Assembly: GCA_963971405.1 (NCBI GenBank)
Contig: OZ020485.1
Span: forward strand, 32,197,921-32,261,920
Source: Psococerastis gibbosa
Taxonomy: Eukaryota; Arthropoda; Insecta; Psocodea; Psocidae
Direction: 5' to 3'
Length of the DNA: 64,000 nt
The notes under the pieces were generated by a model. The model had not been told where the DNA came from, did not search any database, and saw only the letters and a program-made list of their open reading frames with translations. The position numbers and the translations under genes were made by a program. Shown piece after piece: positions 1 through 14,100 of the stretch; the first letter of the stretch is position 1, and each line of letters opens with the position of its first letter.

Positions 1-240
1 TCCCTGTAAAAAATGGCACAGCCTCCAAAAAAAAAATTGGGAACTATTGGTCTATGGTGACACCCAAGTAATTTCGTTCGTTTCTTCAATTCTTTTATTT
101 TAGGGCTCCATTTACTCTGTTGTCTTATCCAGGCCACGACCTTTTCTGTGTCATTTTCTATTTCTTTTTGTAGTGTTTCGCTACCGGGGGCTTTGACTAC
201 AGAACCTAGGTCATCTGTAAAAGTGCTTTGCCACTTCACT
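1..240 (-). mobile_element. LINE reverse transcriptase fragment
   Basis: Read on the minus strand, the open stretch gives FTDDLGSVVKAPGSETLQ, a decayed form of the RT catalytic box (usually YADD), followed by VVAWIRQQSK and KRTKLLGCHHR, the usual RT palm/thumb sequence of non-LTR elements. It is cut by the window edge. It probably lies in the VPS13 intron following the 2121-2407 exon. Confidence 0.75.
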
Positions 241-316
241 GGTCCCAAATAATAATAAAATATTAGTATTAGTATATCTAACAATACAACCATTTACAAA
301 AAGTCGGTTTTAATCT

Positions 317-1757
317 TAGGGGTGTTCCCTGAACGTAAATCCAAGTTGGCGTCATGGGGGGTGGGGAGCTTTAGCCGCCATCTTGAAAGACACGTTTTAT
401 TGAATATCTCTCGAACCGCGCATCGTACGATAAAAACAGTAGATATCATTTTTATAGATAATAATATTTGCCATCGGTTTTATTTGAAACTTTTTTCTGT
501 AAAACGTATAGTTTTTTATTTGTAGCGCTTTAAACTTTTTACAATATGGTTTTTGCTAAATATTTAGTTAAGTTAGTTATGGTCAATGATAAATTAAAAA
601 TGGTGGTAACTCATTTGTGGAACATGAAATTTCCTATAAATTTCACTGGAAACTTTTTCCCGTAGCATTTACAGTTTAGGAGATGCAGCTTGGTAAAACT
701 TGCACCTTGTACATTATCAGTGGCAATATTGCTCGTACTTGTGCACTGCGTCAATATTTTAATTTTTAGGGAGATTCATCTACCCATTGAAATAGCGACC
801 AATGTTCGACTTTCAGAAAGTTTCTTCACAACTTTTCATTTCATGACCCTCTGAGCCTAAAACCACCCTCCGTTCAAAATGTTATATATATAATTTATGT
901 ATATATGTATTTATGTATGTATGTTTGTATATGTATGTATATCGATTTTAGGAAACTCTCTAACTTCCGTAAATATTATTCGATTTTGATGAAACTTGGC
1001 ATAAACATTTATCATACAAATGTCTTGATCGAGTTCGTTAACCAACCAGATATACTATTTAGTTACAAGATGGCGGCCGATTGAAACCTTATATAATTCA
1101 TATCTCAGTTAATATTGGTCGCAGAGGAATGAATTAAAATTTGACAGAAAGCCCGTATTATGGTGTAGTGTGATGTACTATTGTTTTTGCTACATAGACA
1201 ATCTTTTATGATGATACTGTTTTAAGCAGCAATAAAGATCGATAAATTATTGGTTGTTCTCCACACTATTTATAATTTTCATTGATTCGCTACACAACTG
1301 TATTGACATTTTTTTGAACACTATGCCATTTTATGCGTTATGAAATGGTTTTCGTATACCTTACAACGAGCAATATTGCCACTGATAATGTACGAGGTTC
1401 AAGTTTTACCAAGCTGCAGCTCCTAAACTGTAAATGCTACGGGAAAAAGTTTCCAGTGAAATTTATAGGAAATTTTATGCTATACAAATGAGTTACCACT
1501 ATTTTTAATTTATCATTGGCCATTAACTAAATGTTTAGCAAAAACCATATTGTAAAAATTTTGAAGCGCTACAAAGAAATAAATATGCATTTTACAGAAA
1601 AAGGTTTCAAATAAAAACTATGGCAAATATTATTATCTATAAAAATAATTTCTACTGTTTTTATCATAAGATGCGCGGTTCGCGAGATATTCAATAAAAC
1701 GTGTTTTTCAAGATGGCGGCTGAAGCTCCCCACCCCCCATGACGCCAACGCCATTCT
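317..1757. mobile_element. Long-TIR element, internally deleted relative of the CXC-ORF element
   Basis: Arms 317-740 and about 1350-1757 are inverted copies (for example GGAGCTTTAGCCGCCATCTT against AAGATGGCGGCTGAAGCTCC). The inner segment 772-880 matches, in opposite orientation, the sequence just upstream of the CXC ORF (40825-40940), including the ATG and next two codons, after which the ORF is lost (stop at the fifth codon). The arms resemble those at 39.5-41.6 kb only in layout. The element lies in the VPS13 intron left of 2121. Confidence 0.75.
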
Positions 1758-1822
1758 AAAAAAAAATACCCGGTCCCGAACATTAAAAAAAAAAAAATTC
1801 CCGGCGCCTGGCCTACTAGTAG

Positions 1823-2062
1823 TAGTAGTATGGTTGGACACAGTCCCAGGCCACGGTGTGGGCCCATAGGACTCCAGTGGACCTCCTGATTATAGTGGAT
1901 TCCGAACCACTTGGGAAACACAGTGAAGTCACACGATTAGTTCGGAGGTGACCAGGACAAGTCCTACCATGTTTCCCTACCGGCACTGTGCACACGACCA
2001 ATTTATCTGCAGCTTTGAACCTGCTCTGGTCCGCTGGATTCAACTTGGTATGGCGGCCGGCT
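1823..2062 (-). mobile_element. 5S-rRNA-derived SINE, copy 1 (short subfamily)
   Basis: The head, read from 2062 downward, contains GGCGGCCATACCAAGTTGAA, which fits the 5' part of 5S rRNA (CCATACCA..TGAA). The tail is (TAC)n. It is flanked by the direct repeat TGGCCTACTAGTAG at 1809-1822 and 2063-2076, as expected of a target-site duplication. Confidence 0.7.
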
Positions 2063-2120
2063 TGGCCTACTAGTAGAATTTAGTATTAATACTCCATAGA
2101 TGGATAATCATGATACATAC

Positions 2121-5100
2121 ATGGAACACCAATGCGTCAGTATTGATATCATCCATATTTTCAACAAGGATAATGTCGGGTTTTTCCAATTGAACAATTA
2201 GAGTCAAGTTGGAAGAAGAAGATGGTTCAATTTCTACGTTTTCAATCTGATGTCTTGCAGGCACTACGATTTTTTTCCTTCCCCTCCGCTTCGTTATGAC
2301 CTGAGCGTTTGCTTGAGATGCCGTTGCCTCAGGGCTGAAGAAGGCGGCCACTTTCATTAAGTACTCAACAGAAAGAACGAGGAGGAACGATCTCACGCGG
2401 ACATCAACTGCAAAAGGCCAATGCATTACGGTTCCAATTCACCATTTTTTATTTGAAGCTATTCTTTCAATGAGATGTCGTTGTTTAGCATGGCAATCTT
2501 TTTACAAATTACTAGATATTCTCAACAATTTACTAAATTAAATTTTAACGACTGTTGGGTAAATATGAAAAAAAAACTCACTAAACTGACTCGTGTTCTC
2601 TTGCTTGTAAGTAATGTCAATCATGCTCGTGTTTTCAACACCAAGCTCTTCCTTTCTTGCCATGAGCTTTGATATTTCTTTCCTTTCTGCAACAAAAATT
2701 TATAAATAAAAAGTTTGAAACGAATTGCAAGATGAAAACTAAGGTGGCAAAACCATGTAACGAGGATGCATGAGAAAATGTGTGCTATGGGAAATGGAAG
2801 ACACACGAAATAAAGGGAGGGTCCGAAGGAAAAAGATAGAGAATATAAGGAAAATGAATGTGGAAGAGACCGAAAGAAAGTTCTTGAAAGAGGATAGTTG
2901 GCGTCGCTCGGGTGCCCTGATCGTCCTGGAAACATGTCGGAAAGCTAATGGCGCTTGTAAAATACCGCATGTTAAAATTGATCGATGATCATAGAGTAAA
3001 ATCAAAAACTAAAATTAAACAATGGCGTCGTCTGGATATGATAAATAATTGTAATTAATTTCTTGAGAACTAACTAATTAATTCATAATTTAAATCAGAA
3101 AATTTCTTGTAGATTATAAAATTAAAAGAAAGACGATTGGCAAACTTACAAAATTGGAAACAATTATAAAAACAAAAATGGTCAATTATTGAAGACAAGT
3201 GGAATGGGGTGTAAAAATATAACTTGCAACAGTGATGATTTTCCGTCAATGACATTATCAAAATTGAAGAAAAATTGACAAGCGGAATAGCCGCCTTAGG
3301 TTGACTCAACAATTGCTTCCTATTAGAATGACCGATCGCACTTTTCGGTTTCAAGGTCAATGTTCTTAACCTAATCCACTACGGCTGACCATCATATCTC
3401 AAGCAGTGACTCATTGTATATCCAAAGACCTATCTGCAAAGCGGATATTACCTCTGCGTGTGTCTTCCATCAAGCAGTTCACCAATCTGATTGACGCTAA
3501 AATAGAACCATTAGAGAACAAGTTTCCCTTCACTGCAAGGGTCTCTAGTACGAATTTGGATAATCCAAACTCGCTTCGAGGTCGTTGATGGTGCTTTTCT
3601 GCTACCTACAACAATCAAAACATAAAAATTGTAAAACTCCGATTATGTGCTTTATGCAGCTTCCTTTCCCTAATTTTAATTCGAAATAACTATGTTCAAG
3701 TTTACTTGAAGTGGTGTCCGACATTTGCACATTTTTTTTCGGACCTCTAGTTAAAATATTCATAGTCAATACTTGTGTAAAGTCGTTTGAAAAAAGTCAA
3801 GCTAGTCTAGGCTACATTAGTCAACCTGTTTTAACTATTGAAAACAACAGTCTATGATTAAAAGTCTACTTTTACCTTTAACCATTCTTATTATCCTCAA
3901 GAGTTCAAAGCGAAAAACAAACCAGTACATTATAGTAATTGCTAAGAAATGGAACGACATTACCTTTTTTGTTCCTCCTGGATAAAGTGAGATGACAAAA
4001 CTTTCCAGAGAGAACGAAAACATGACAGCGGTATGTACCGAGGGAGTGCCATCAGCGGTCGCCTCACGCTCACTTTGCTCAAATGTCTCCTTCTTAGCTC
4101 CATCACTCTTCTCCGAACCATCGCCAATTTCTCCATGGTTCTCACGGAGAACATTCAATATGAACGCGTAATCTTGTTGGTCTAAAGACACTAGGATGGT
4201 TCCCAATCGCGACGAAATTTTGAGATCAGGTACATCTTTAAACCACGCTGCTGACAGATTTCGTTCTACAGTCAGTTCGAAAGTTACCGGATCCAGTAGA
4301 GGGTACTCATAGACTATACCTAAAGTGTTTTTATCTACAGTCGCGCTGGAAATTAATAGTGCAGTAATTAATTATGAGCTCAAAGTAAAAAAAACTGATT
4401 AATTTTACGGTGAAATTTTTCCTTTAATGCCTAAAAAAGTATGAGTATGAAGACAGCTAAGCATGAGCTCTTTGAAGTTCAGTATGAGGCATACGCTAGC
4501 GAGCGTGTAATTGGGTCAATAACACCCACAAAATTCTTGGCGACACGATACACAGCCAAACAACGTGGAATAGCAGGTGCTGCATCAGCAATAATAAACA
4601 AGTAATGTCGTGCAGGCTCTTTATAGTGGCCCATTGGTCCCTTGGCCAATGGATTTTGCGGAAATGGTTTGTACTGTTTCCATTTGAATTTTTGGCCATT
4701 TGCACTGGAGCCCATTCTCAATGTAAACCAACAACGGCTACATGCGATAATGGACAAGCTGAGACAAGCTTACCGTTGTCAATGTAACAGACTGATGTAT
4801 GACTTCACCAAGTACGTATACGAGTCTTCCTCAGCAGCAAAAAATAACCCATAAAAATAAGCCGAAACTGCCATAATGAAAATTACACTCTGACTTACCG
4901 AGTTAGTTTAAGTTCCTGCAATAGCAAACGCATTGTGTCGATAACCGGAGAACCTTGATCTGTCTTTTTAAGGACAGCAAAAGAGTTACTAATAGTGAGA
5001 ACGCCCAGATCAATAACAAGTGCGTCGCAGCTGCCGCTATTCAGAGGGGCCACTACAAGCGGCGCCTGTAAGAAAAAGGGAAAGTTGTCAAAATTATTAA

Positions 5101-8100
5101 ATAGCAAGCCGCGTACGGAAAATTGTTAAGGATGTCGCTACAATCGTTAACCGATTATAAAAGTGAAAGTTATTCTTACCTGAAGTTTTACATTAAGAGA
5201 CAACCTGGAAGCGTCCTCGTAGGCCTTTATCATGTTCTGTTTGGCTCGCTCCGCAGCTGCAGACGACGCCTCTTTCACGGCTAATATGGCAGCTTGAAAT
5301 GAACTTGAGAATTCCTGGAATAATAACAAAATCGTATTGGCCTGCTAGTTACTAATTCATAGAGTACTTCCCTAAGAGTCCTTCGAAAGTACTTAGCATT
5401 AAGCTAAACGCAGATGTTACGACATATAGACATTATACCCATACACAAATCACATTATTCGTGTGTGTATAGTCATGACAAATTAAAAAATTATAAATAA
5501 GTTAAATGATGAAATGGGGTGTCAAAAGATTCCACTCCTTCATTTTTAATAGAGGGCTTGGCCGGTGTCAAGACACGTTACGATGACGTACTAGTATAAT
5601 AACGAACAAAGTATGCTGTGATCAGTTTGATCACCACTGATAAGTTCTAACGTACAGTCCCTTCCAAAATATTACAATCTACTGTATTACGCGAGCACGA
5701 ATTGAAACCATTTTCAATACAAAATTACCATTACACAACATAATGAAAATTGTTTAAAAAATTGAATACAAACGGAATGCTTGTGTACTTACGAGAAGTT
5801 CCGAAATGAATCGATATAGGTAGACGAGTCGTATCTGGCCCAGTTTGGCTTCAATAGACATATCAACGCTGCCACTGCTTCCCATCAATTCCATGTTGTA
5901 CATAGTTGCTGTTACGTGTATTGTCTCCGATCCCTGTGACATGACAATCTGAAAGAAAACAATAGTTTTTTACTCACTATACTTTGGAAATTATTAAATT
6001 GGTACTCGTCTTATTAATTATTAAATATCATGAGTTCCATAAGCCGCATACCTAATTTAGTCACACCGTCAAGAATATATTCATACACTTAGCGTGGTAA
6101 TGAGAAAACAACCGAGGCGTTATTGACTGGAGATTGTTAACATTACCTCACCTTGGCTATCTGTTGTACCTACTTAGAAACAAAATTAACTCCTAATCTA
6201 TCTTGCCCATGGTTCTGGTTTCCTCGTTATTCAGTAAGAAAAACATACCGTTGAATAAATTGTGTTTGGGTTCAAGTCCTTCACCATAAGACTTCGCAGC
6301 ACAACATCATACGTAGAATATGATTTTCGACTTGACATACTGGCTGTAATACCTTGCACTGAGACAACAGTCAGTGGTTTTTTTGAACGAACAACAACAG
6401 ATATTTGTTCCAGAGAGATTATGGCCTTCAGGTCGATCACTTCAACTCGTTGCGTATTCCTTCTGCGTTTTCCTGGAATTCCAATTCACGTAAAAAGTTA
6501 TTTCATAAAAAAATAAACAGAAATACATATTTAAGCAGAAACATTATTATACTAAAAAGTTGGTTTTGTTAAGCATTTGTGTCCAAATCAGAATCCCTCT
6601 CTGACTTACGATAGGTTAATGGTGTTCAGCCACCTTACCAGTAGTAGCTGCTGCTCTTCGCTTCGGACCCTCTTCTAAAATTTGACTCAGCTTCCGCTTC
6701 AATTGCGTTTCAATGATTGGCTCTATAACAAGTATGTCTTCTGTCTTCTTCACCTTATCGATCTTGGCAGTGATATTGTTAGCAAAATCCATTAGGTCTA
6801 AAATGGCCCCTTGGTGAAGAACTATGTTGCTTTGCGACATCCGCAGAGTGACGAAAGTCAGAACTGCTCCCTTCTTAGTATAAAACTCTGGTGATGTTTT
6901 GTCACACTGTAATTAAAACTTGTAAAAATCAAATGATATACTCGTATCAAGGATTTTAGCGTAATAATATGGGACTATTGTTGTGAACGGTTACTGGGCC
7001 ATTGCCATTATCTATATTAATAATTTTCGTAAAAATAAATAGAATTCTCTCACTCTCATTATCTGTGCGCACCAGTAGAAACATGCAACATATAACGTGC
7101 ACATATAGAAAATGGAACTTACCAGAACAACTTCTAGTGAAAATAAATCCGTGAGATTCGATGTACCAGCCGTGGCAACGACTTGAATGTCTTCATTGCC
7201 AAACCGTTGGTTAATATCTACATCGCTCAGAGCCACTTTTAAATTTGTATCAAACGTTTGTTTCACCATCTCCATTCGTAATTTAAGTGCGGCCAGAGTT
7301 AAAAATTTGTCATCCTCATGTGTGCGTCTTTCAGGCTTTTTTACATTGACAACAAATTCTAAAAACATTTAAAATCAAGATAACACTGAACCTGCAATAG
7401 ATGTGGATGCGAAAAACCCTCTCGGAATAGCTGACTAGATGTGCTGTCGACGTAAGTTTCCCTCTGAATTGGGACTTCGTGTTTCAATGCTGTATAATAG
7501 TAAATATTTACAATTTACTATGGTACAGCACTGAGAAACATGTCCCAATTCAGAGGGAAACTTTCTTTAACTTTCGTGAACTGTAGATATCTTTGACTGA
7601 GACAAGTGGGAATAAACTATACATTAAAATCATTGGGGAGTGGAGGGGGGTTGGCTTACCATTAATGGATCCATCCTATCTGCCTAATAATCAAATTAAA
7701 ACAATGTAGGATCGAAGATAAAACTATAGTCTGCTTACCGCTCATCTCAAATTTGCATACTAAATCAATCCCTTGAACCACTTCGGTAATAATCTCATTT
7801 CGGCGATCCATAAAACTTGGCATATTCTTTTTGATGGATCCCAAGTGAGAACTCATAGAAGCAAGCGACCAAGTACTCGAGCTCCGGGATTGTAATTCCT
7901 ACAACACACATACATATCAAGGTATTTAGTAGGTACCCCGCTTAAGGGGGCCTACATTAACAAAACAAAATAGTAAAATTTATGAAAAATACACGAATAA
8001 TTAATTATTATAATTATTAGAGAACTCAAGAATAAACGGAACAGATTGGGACTGGAGCCCATAACCAATGCCTTAACGGGGCACTAGGACAGAGAGTGTA

Positions 8101-11100
8101 GAGTGCGATGCCCATAGATCGTGGATTCAAGCCCCACTCTGTCGTTTTTTTCTTCATGGCCATTTTGCGAGTATGTTTTTTCCTCCGGCGCGATGGCCGG
8201 TCAATTTCCCTTCCCCTCTTTTCTGCTTCTGAATGTTCCATCTAGTTAATGGTTGCTCTCCCTATCGGGCACTATCATGTCATCAATTTCCTTTTCTCAC
8301 AAAGTCCTCGCCATACTTGTAGGACAGGTTTCATGATAGTAGACCTGCTCTTTGTAAAAATTGATTGGGAAATAACCAACTTAAACACTGCCTGGCCATA
8401 CCTGTGGCAATGGGGTATTTTCTGACATTGAAAATGCCAAGGCAGCTACTGCTAGGAGTCTTTCTTCCGAAATGTTTACGGCGATGCTTGGCAATGTTCC
8501 CTCGATAACCATCTTTGGGATTCGGGCGTCATCAGTGACGAGCGACTTCTTAATGATGACAACAAGGTTTGTCGGCTGAAGAAGATGCAGGGGTGTTGAG
8601 CTTTTCTCTACTGCCTTTTCCCAGTCTTCATTGTCCAGCCTCATTAAAATCTGTACAAGTCATAGATATCATTAATTCGAACAAGCTTAGTTGTGCGACG
8701 GCTCAAATTTTTAAAGGAATACCACACATATTAGAACCTTTTAGATTTTAACACACCTAAAACATTAAATGATGATAGCATAATCTGCGACGCAAACGAA
8801 AACTCAAACGAAAACTTATGTTACAATATTGAAAGTGTCTTTCAGCGTACCTGTGCACCATTCAATTTGCAATTAAATTTTGTATAACTTTCGGACACAA
8901 ATGAAGAAAATATTTCCTCCTCGGTAAGGCCTTCACCATAAAGTTTCTTAACCGTGGAATCGTTTCCCGGATTTTGATCTTCAGTCTCAACAACAAGCTC
9001 TCCAAGGGTCATCACTATCATTGCTCGATTTCTGAAATAGGCATAACTTATTATTTACAGTTTGTAATTGCTTCAGTCTTCCTTGTCACATGACCGTAAA
9101 ATAAGAGTGAAGATGTTGAAGTAATGATAGGGAAGAAACTCCAATTATAGACGAAGTGGCTGGCTAAGTGTGATTGAAGACCAAAAATTACTTTTTTATT
9201 TGATTTACAAATTGAGCTACGAAGTTCGGCCGGGTCCACTAGTGCGTAAATGGTTTTTCACTGTCTCTTCCCACCAATTTCGATACATTCTTAACATGAG
9301 ATGCAACTGGTGATATACTCACGGCAAATAAACACCTTCGTGAGGAATAAGGATCGTGGAAGCAGAGACATTCACGCTCACATCTAAACGAGTTCTATTT
9401 TCCACAGTATACTGAAGACCAATTGAGGACACCTGCCGGAACGAGGGTACTGAGCTCGTTGCTTTCGCCTTTATTCTAAAATGGAAACAATAACAAAATT
9501 AATCCATCAATCCAACTGCTCGAACCTTGTCTTTGTGGAACGGTGCTAGTGCTTTGCTGATACTGTCCCCTTTTCCAATCTAATAAGTCCAGCATCAATG
9601 CTTTGCAAGTTAGCAACCTTACAACTTACAAACTTATAGTGAATAATGAGACACTGCCCAGATATCCAAATACTGAATGGATAAATATTTTCTGCTTAAT
9701 ATCTGGTGTCAATTTCAACTTTGAGTTAGAAGCTAGAAGACTTTTAAAATAACATTAGTCCTACTTACTCGCCGATTTTAGGAGTAGAAGATGACGAAAA
9801 TATGTCTTGTAGGTGTTCAATTGTTTCGTGGTTATAAATTATTCTCAGTGGCTTTGCAGCAAGATGTACTCTAACGTCGCACAAATCATCCAGTGGATTC
9901 GTTTCAAAGAGAATGTCAATCAAATTTTCATTTCCTTTGCAGTTTGACCGCACAAGTTCAGGGATACCCGTAGGTTGTTTGACACCGTCAACCGTGAATT
10001 CCGAAATGGAGAAAACGGCTCTGCAAAATATAATTGTGCGTGGTTATGGATGTGTGTATTTATTGTAAAAACCTGCGACGCTGCCGATTTACTATTGTAA
10101 ATATACACCTAAAGGTTGTATTTCTTACTAAAAATAGACTGAAGCCGTAATAGTAAATAGACACTTTGGGGATAGATGAGCCCATAGCCTAGACATGTCG
10201 AATACAGAAGCTGGTGCAAAACGTTTTATCCATCATATACAAAACAGTAATAATATGACATTTCACAACAATAGCCTGCCTTCACCATAATGGTTAAGAC
10301 CTCATGCCTTTAGGCGCTTGTTCCGCCGACGTCAATAGTTACTATACTATTGACGTGGTAGCAGACGTTAAAGACAGTGTAAGAATGTCTGCTACCAATA
10401 TCAGCAATATTTTGACTATTGACGTCGGTGGAATTAGCGCCTTAGGGAACTCAGGTCATGTAGATTAGTGGTACGGACTCTGACTTTCATCCGCAAGGTT
10501 GTGGGTTCGAGTCCCACACATGCAACATTTTCTGGCCACTCTTCGGAGGACTTGTAAAGCAGGAAGTCGCGGGCCTTCCTAGTTGAGTGCAAGAGAGGGC
10601 TTTATAGCCCTAACTCCGCTACGTTGGCTTAGTAATAAAATAAAAAGTCATTATTATTTATTTATTTAAATTGCGAATTACACAGAATATTATTTACTAA
10701 TGGCGGATTTAGTGGCATATTACTGCAAGTGGCGTTATAGTTTTAAAATATTTTAATAAATCCATACAATATCAATATATCGTACATACCGAACAGCAGA
10801 AGCTGACGGCCGCTGTTGCAGTTCTGTACGCAGGTTCTGCAGAGTAGCGTTAAGTATAAGAGGGCAGCTATTTTCTGTGTCGTCAACCACTTTAACACTT
10901 GTTGTTCTCAAAAGAAACGTTATACGATTTTCAACGAAAGTCGTCGGATAGTTCATTGGAGCAGTGTTCTCCTGATAACCAATAGCCTGATATAATTTAC
11001 TCTTCTCTTCTGGAGTCATTACTACTTCTATTTTTTTCGCTACAATAAAGAAAGATAAAAGTTAAAGCATGTACATTGAATTGCCAGCGGCCTTACCATG

Positions 11101-14100
11101 TTGATTCCATTAGAGCAGAGCATGTTCCAAACTGCGGCAACTTGGTAGTGTGCACAGCGTTGGCAGGGGAACCTGGTGGGACATGACAACGCGCTTAGGC
11201 AGTATAAGTCGAGTCCTGGTCACCTCCGATTTAATCGTGTGACTTTACCATGTTCCCCAAGTGGTTCGGAATCCACTATAATCAGTAGGTCCACCCTGTT
11301 AGTCAACTCCCCTTTCCCCGAGGTGAAAGTCTGCCCTTAGGGTGCCTCAAGTTAACGAACAGACTCACTCCACCCGCCAGGCTGACAGGGTTGCTTAAAG
11401 CAGAAATGCTGAAAGCAGGCGTTAGAAACAACATGTACATTGAATTGAACAAGGAGTGCCATGTGTACAGTGCTCAGGCAAATTAAAATACGCACTTGAG
11501 AATGCTTACAGTATAATAATGTTAAGTTTGCGCTCAGCTGCTAAATATATTTACAAAATATGATTACAAAGGCTTTCACGGCCGGAGTGAAATAATGAAG
11601 TATTATTGTAGAATCCGGCCTGACAGTCTCGTTAACATCTGCGGTCGAAATCTTCAGCGGTTAAGTCCCAATCGTGCAATAACCGTTATCAATTTAAATA
11701 TTTCAATCATTAAAACCAAAATAACATTTAACAACTGGGATTTATACATCATTATAAATGATTGTTTAATTCAGTGAAAATTAAAATTCCGTACCTATGT
11801 CAGCTGAAAATTGTTCGTTTTCCGTTATGGGTTGTGCGGATCCAAACCATCCTGAGAACCATCCTCTACTAGCACGAGCTGCCTCTTGTTCTTGCTGGAG
11901 CCTTTTTGCATCCATAGCTGCTCGTTCACGGAGTAATACCAAATTAAACACATCCAATTCGGCCTCGAGTTCCTTAACCCGAGTTAAAACATCTGCTGGC
12001 GGCTTGGGTGCTAGTGCCTTCGCATACAACCTTTGATACTCTCGGCATTTATTTCTATGCCGCTGAATATGCAACCAATCCCAATCCCTCTTGCGCCTTT
12101 TGATGTCGACCATTACGCATGTGTACGCAAATTTCCACCTACGTCAAAAATTACTATTTATTACATTGTAATAAAGGAACCGGTACGAGCGAACTTGTAA
12201 ATTCTCTGAAGTCTTGAAATCGAAATTTTGAGGAATCTGCGGGTGGACCTTCGATTGAGAATGGTGAAATGTTATGTAAATGCATTATTCGGAGTTATTT
12301 ATATTAGCGAACAAGTCATTTGCGCAACACATTCATTTTGCACCCGACATCCAATGTTTAAGACTTACCATGCGGAGTAATGACACCTGTAGGTTTTATA
12401 GCATGGCCGAATTTTGCGATACGGCATACCGCGTGATGCTAAATCCAAATTTTCGACTAGTAGTATCATGTCCCGAAACTGTCTTTTTGACAGGGCTAAA
12501 AATAAAAAAAAGAATCTGAACTGATCATATGAAAATATTGCATTGCTTAAGTTGGTTTATCTTATCAACATCTGGGTTTGTGAACCAACCAAATCCGTCA
12601 TTAACGGGATGATGGCAAATAGGAATAAAGCTAAAGAACTCGGTTAATAATTGTAGTAGGGAGGTCGCATGAAGTTCAATTGAATTCTAGAAAAAAAACA
12701 ATGTTCTAACCAAGTTTTTCGTTCTCAGATGAATGGTTATGGTTATAAGACAACAGACAGTCAACATACATCGTATGTAAAATGCAGTATAATGAAGGTA
12801 ACGACTAACGAGGTTCTCTATTGAGCTTTCATGCCAAAAGGTTTTCAATAAGCCTTGTTATACATACCAACAGCCAACTCATTCATGGTAATATCCAGCT
12901 CAACCTTGGGTCGAGAATAGTTGATCCCATCAGTTTCCGGTTTTGGGTTAAGAATTAACTTGGCAGACGAAAAAATTGGCCCAAAAACTGAAAAAGTAAG
13001 AGTCCAGTTGGTTTAAAAAAAATTCGGGGAAACGTATTGAAAAAAAAGAATGCTACAAAGCTGACCTTGTGTACCTTACATTACTTACAAATCAGCATTT
13101 ATACATGTATCCAAGGGTGGAAATAAAAACCGGGTTAAGCGCCAAAAATTGGAAATTCGTTTTATCGCTTAAATACGATCAATTGACATGGCCAAATGGA
13201 CATGGACAAAATTGTAGTTGCAGTTGGTAGATAGTTGGCATTTTTTTAAATTGTTGTTTTCACGTTCCCTGGCACTTAGCACATAGATCAATACTCATTG
13301 GACTTCGCCCGTTTGGCCTACTTCGGTTTCACAAGTGGCGCTTAGCACGTTTCTTTCATTTCGATTTTTCCTATTTTTTTCCTTCGAAACGACGGACGAT
13401 TTTTTAGCTTTGTTATCATAAACAACGATTTAAAGTAATTTTTGAGATATATTCTGGTATCATAAGTGGTAAGGAGACATTATGACATTAAAAAAAATCG
13501 TGAAAACTCAAAATAATGATTTTGCCGCTTAACCCGGTTTTAATTTCCACGCTTCAATTGTGAGTGTCCATCCCTTGGCCATAAAAACTTACAAGAAATT
13601 TTAGTTGCCAATACCCTCTTACAGTCTTACGTTTAAAACAGGTAATACTCAATATTGCAACTGCAAAGGCTTTCACGGCCGGAGTCGAATGAAGAACCAG
13701 TAGAATCAGGGCTGATGGGCCGTGGTCGAAATGAAAGCAAAGCACGCTAAGGAGCCACCGAGGTACAACCTTCGAAGTCTACGCAGCGCCACCGAAGATA
13801 ACGAACGCAGATGTTGACAAAACGTTTGGAAGCTCGCTTTCATTTCGTCCGGATTCTACTGGTTCTACATAATACTCAATTGTATAGAAAACAACAAAAC
13901 AGCTTACGGTAATTGTATCCGCGAGGATGATAATCTCCACGGGGAATGTTACTACGGAAATATTCAGGTAAATCTGGGGAAGAATCGCCGACGAGATCAC
14001 AGCAAGAATTCCAGTATATTGACAATCCTTCCAATTTCAATACCTAAAAAAGGAAGGAATAATCAGACTAATTATTTGCATATTAACAATTATTGGTATG

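Noticed and set aside
1816..2043. A 72-76 codon ORF (MNPADQSRF..) that recurs at 35796-36026 and 63563-63781
   Set aside because: It lies entirely inside the 5S-type SINE and is open only because the SINE copies are similar; the long subfamily copies do not keep the frame. Not a protein gene.
2621..3005. Several overlapping minus-strand ORFs
   Set aside because: They are shadows of the VPS13 intron between the 2582-2686 and 3452-3605 exons; no splice sites or motifs support them.
4479..4757. A 92-codon minus-strand ORF between VPS13 exons
   Set aside because: It lies outside the phase-consistent exon chain, overlaps a dispersed repeat and shows no family motif.
8050..8145. A possible functional tRNA gene
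   Set aside because: Only about 57 nt between the putative acceptor strands, with no room for a normal anticodon arm.
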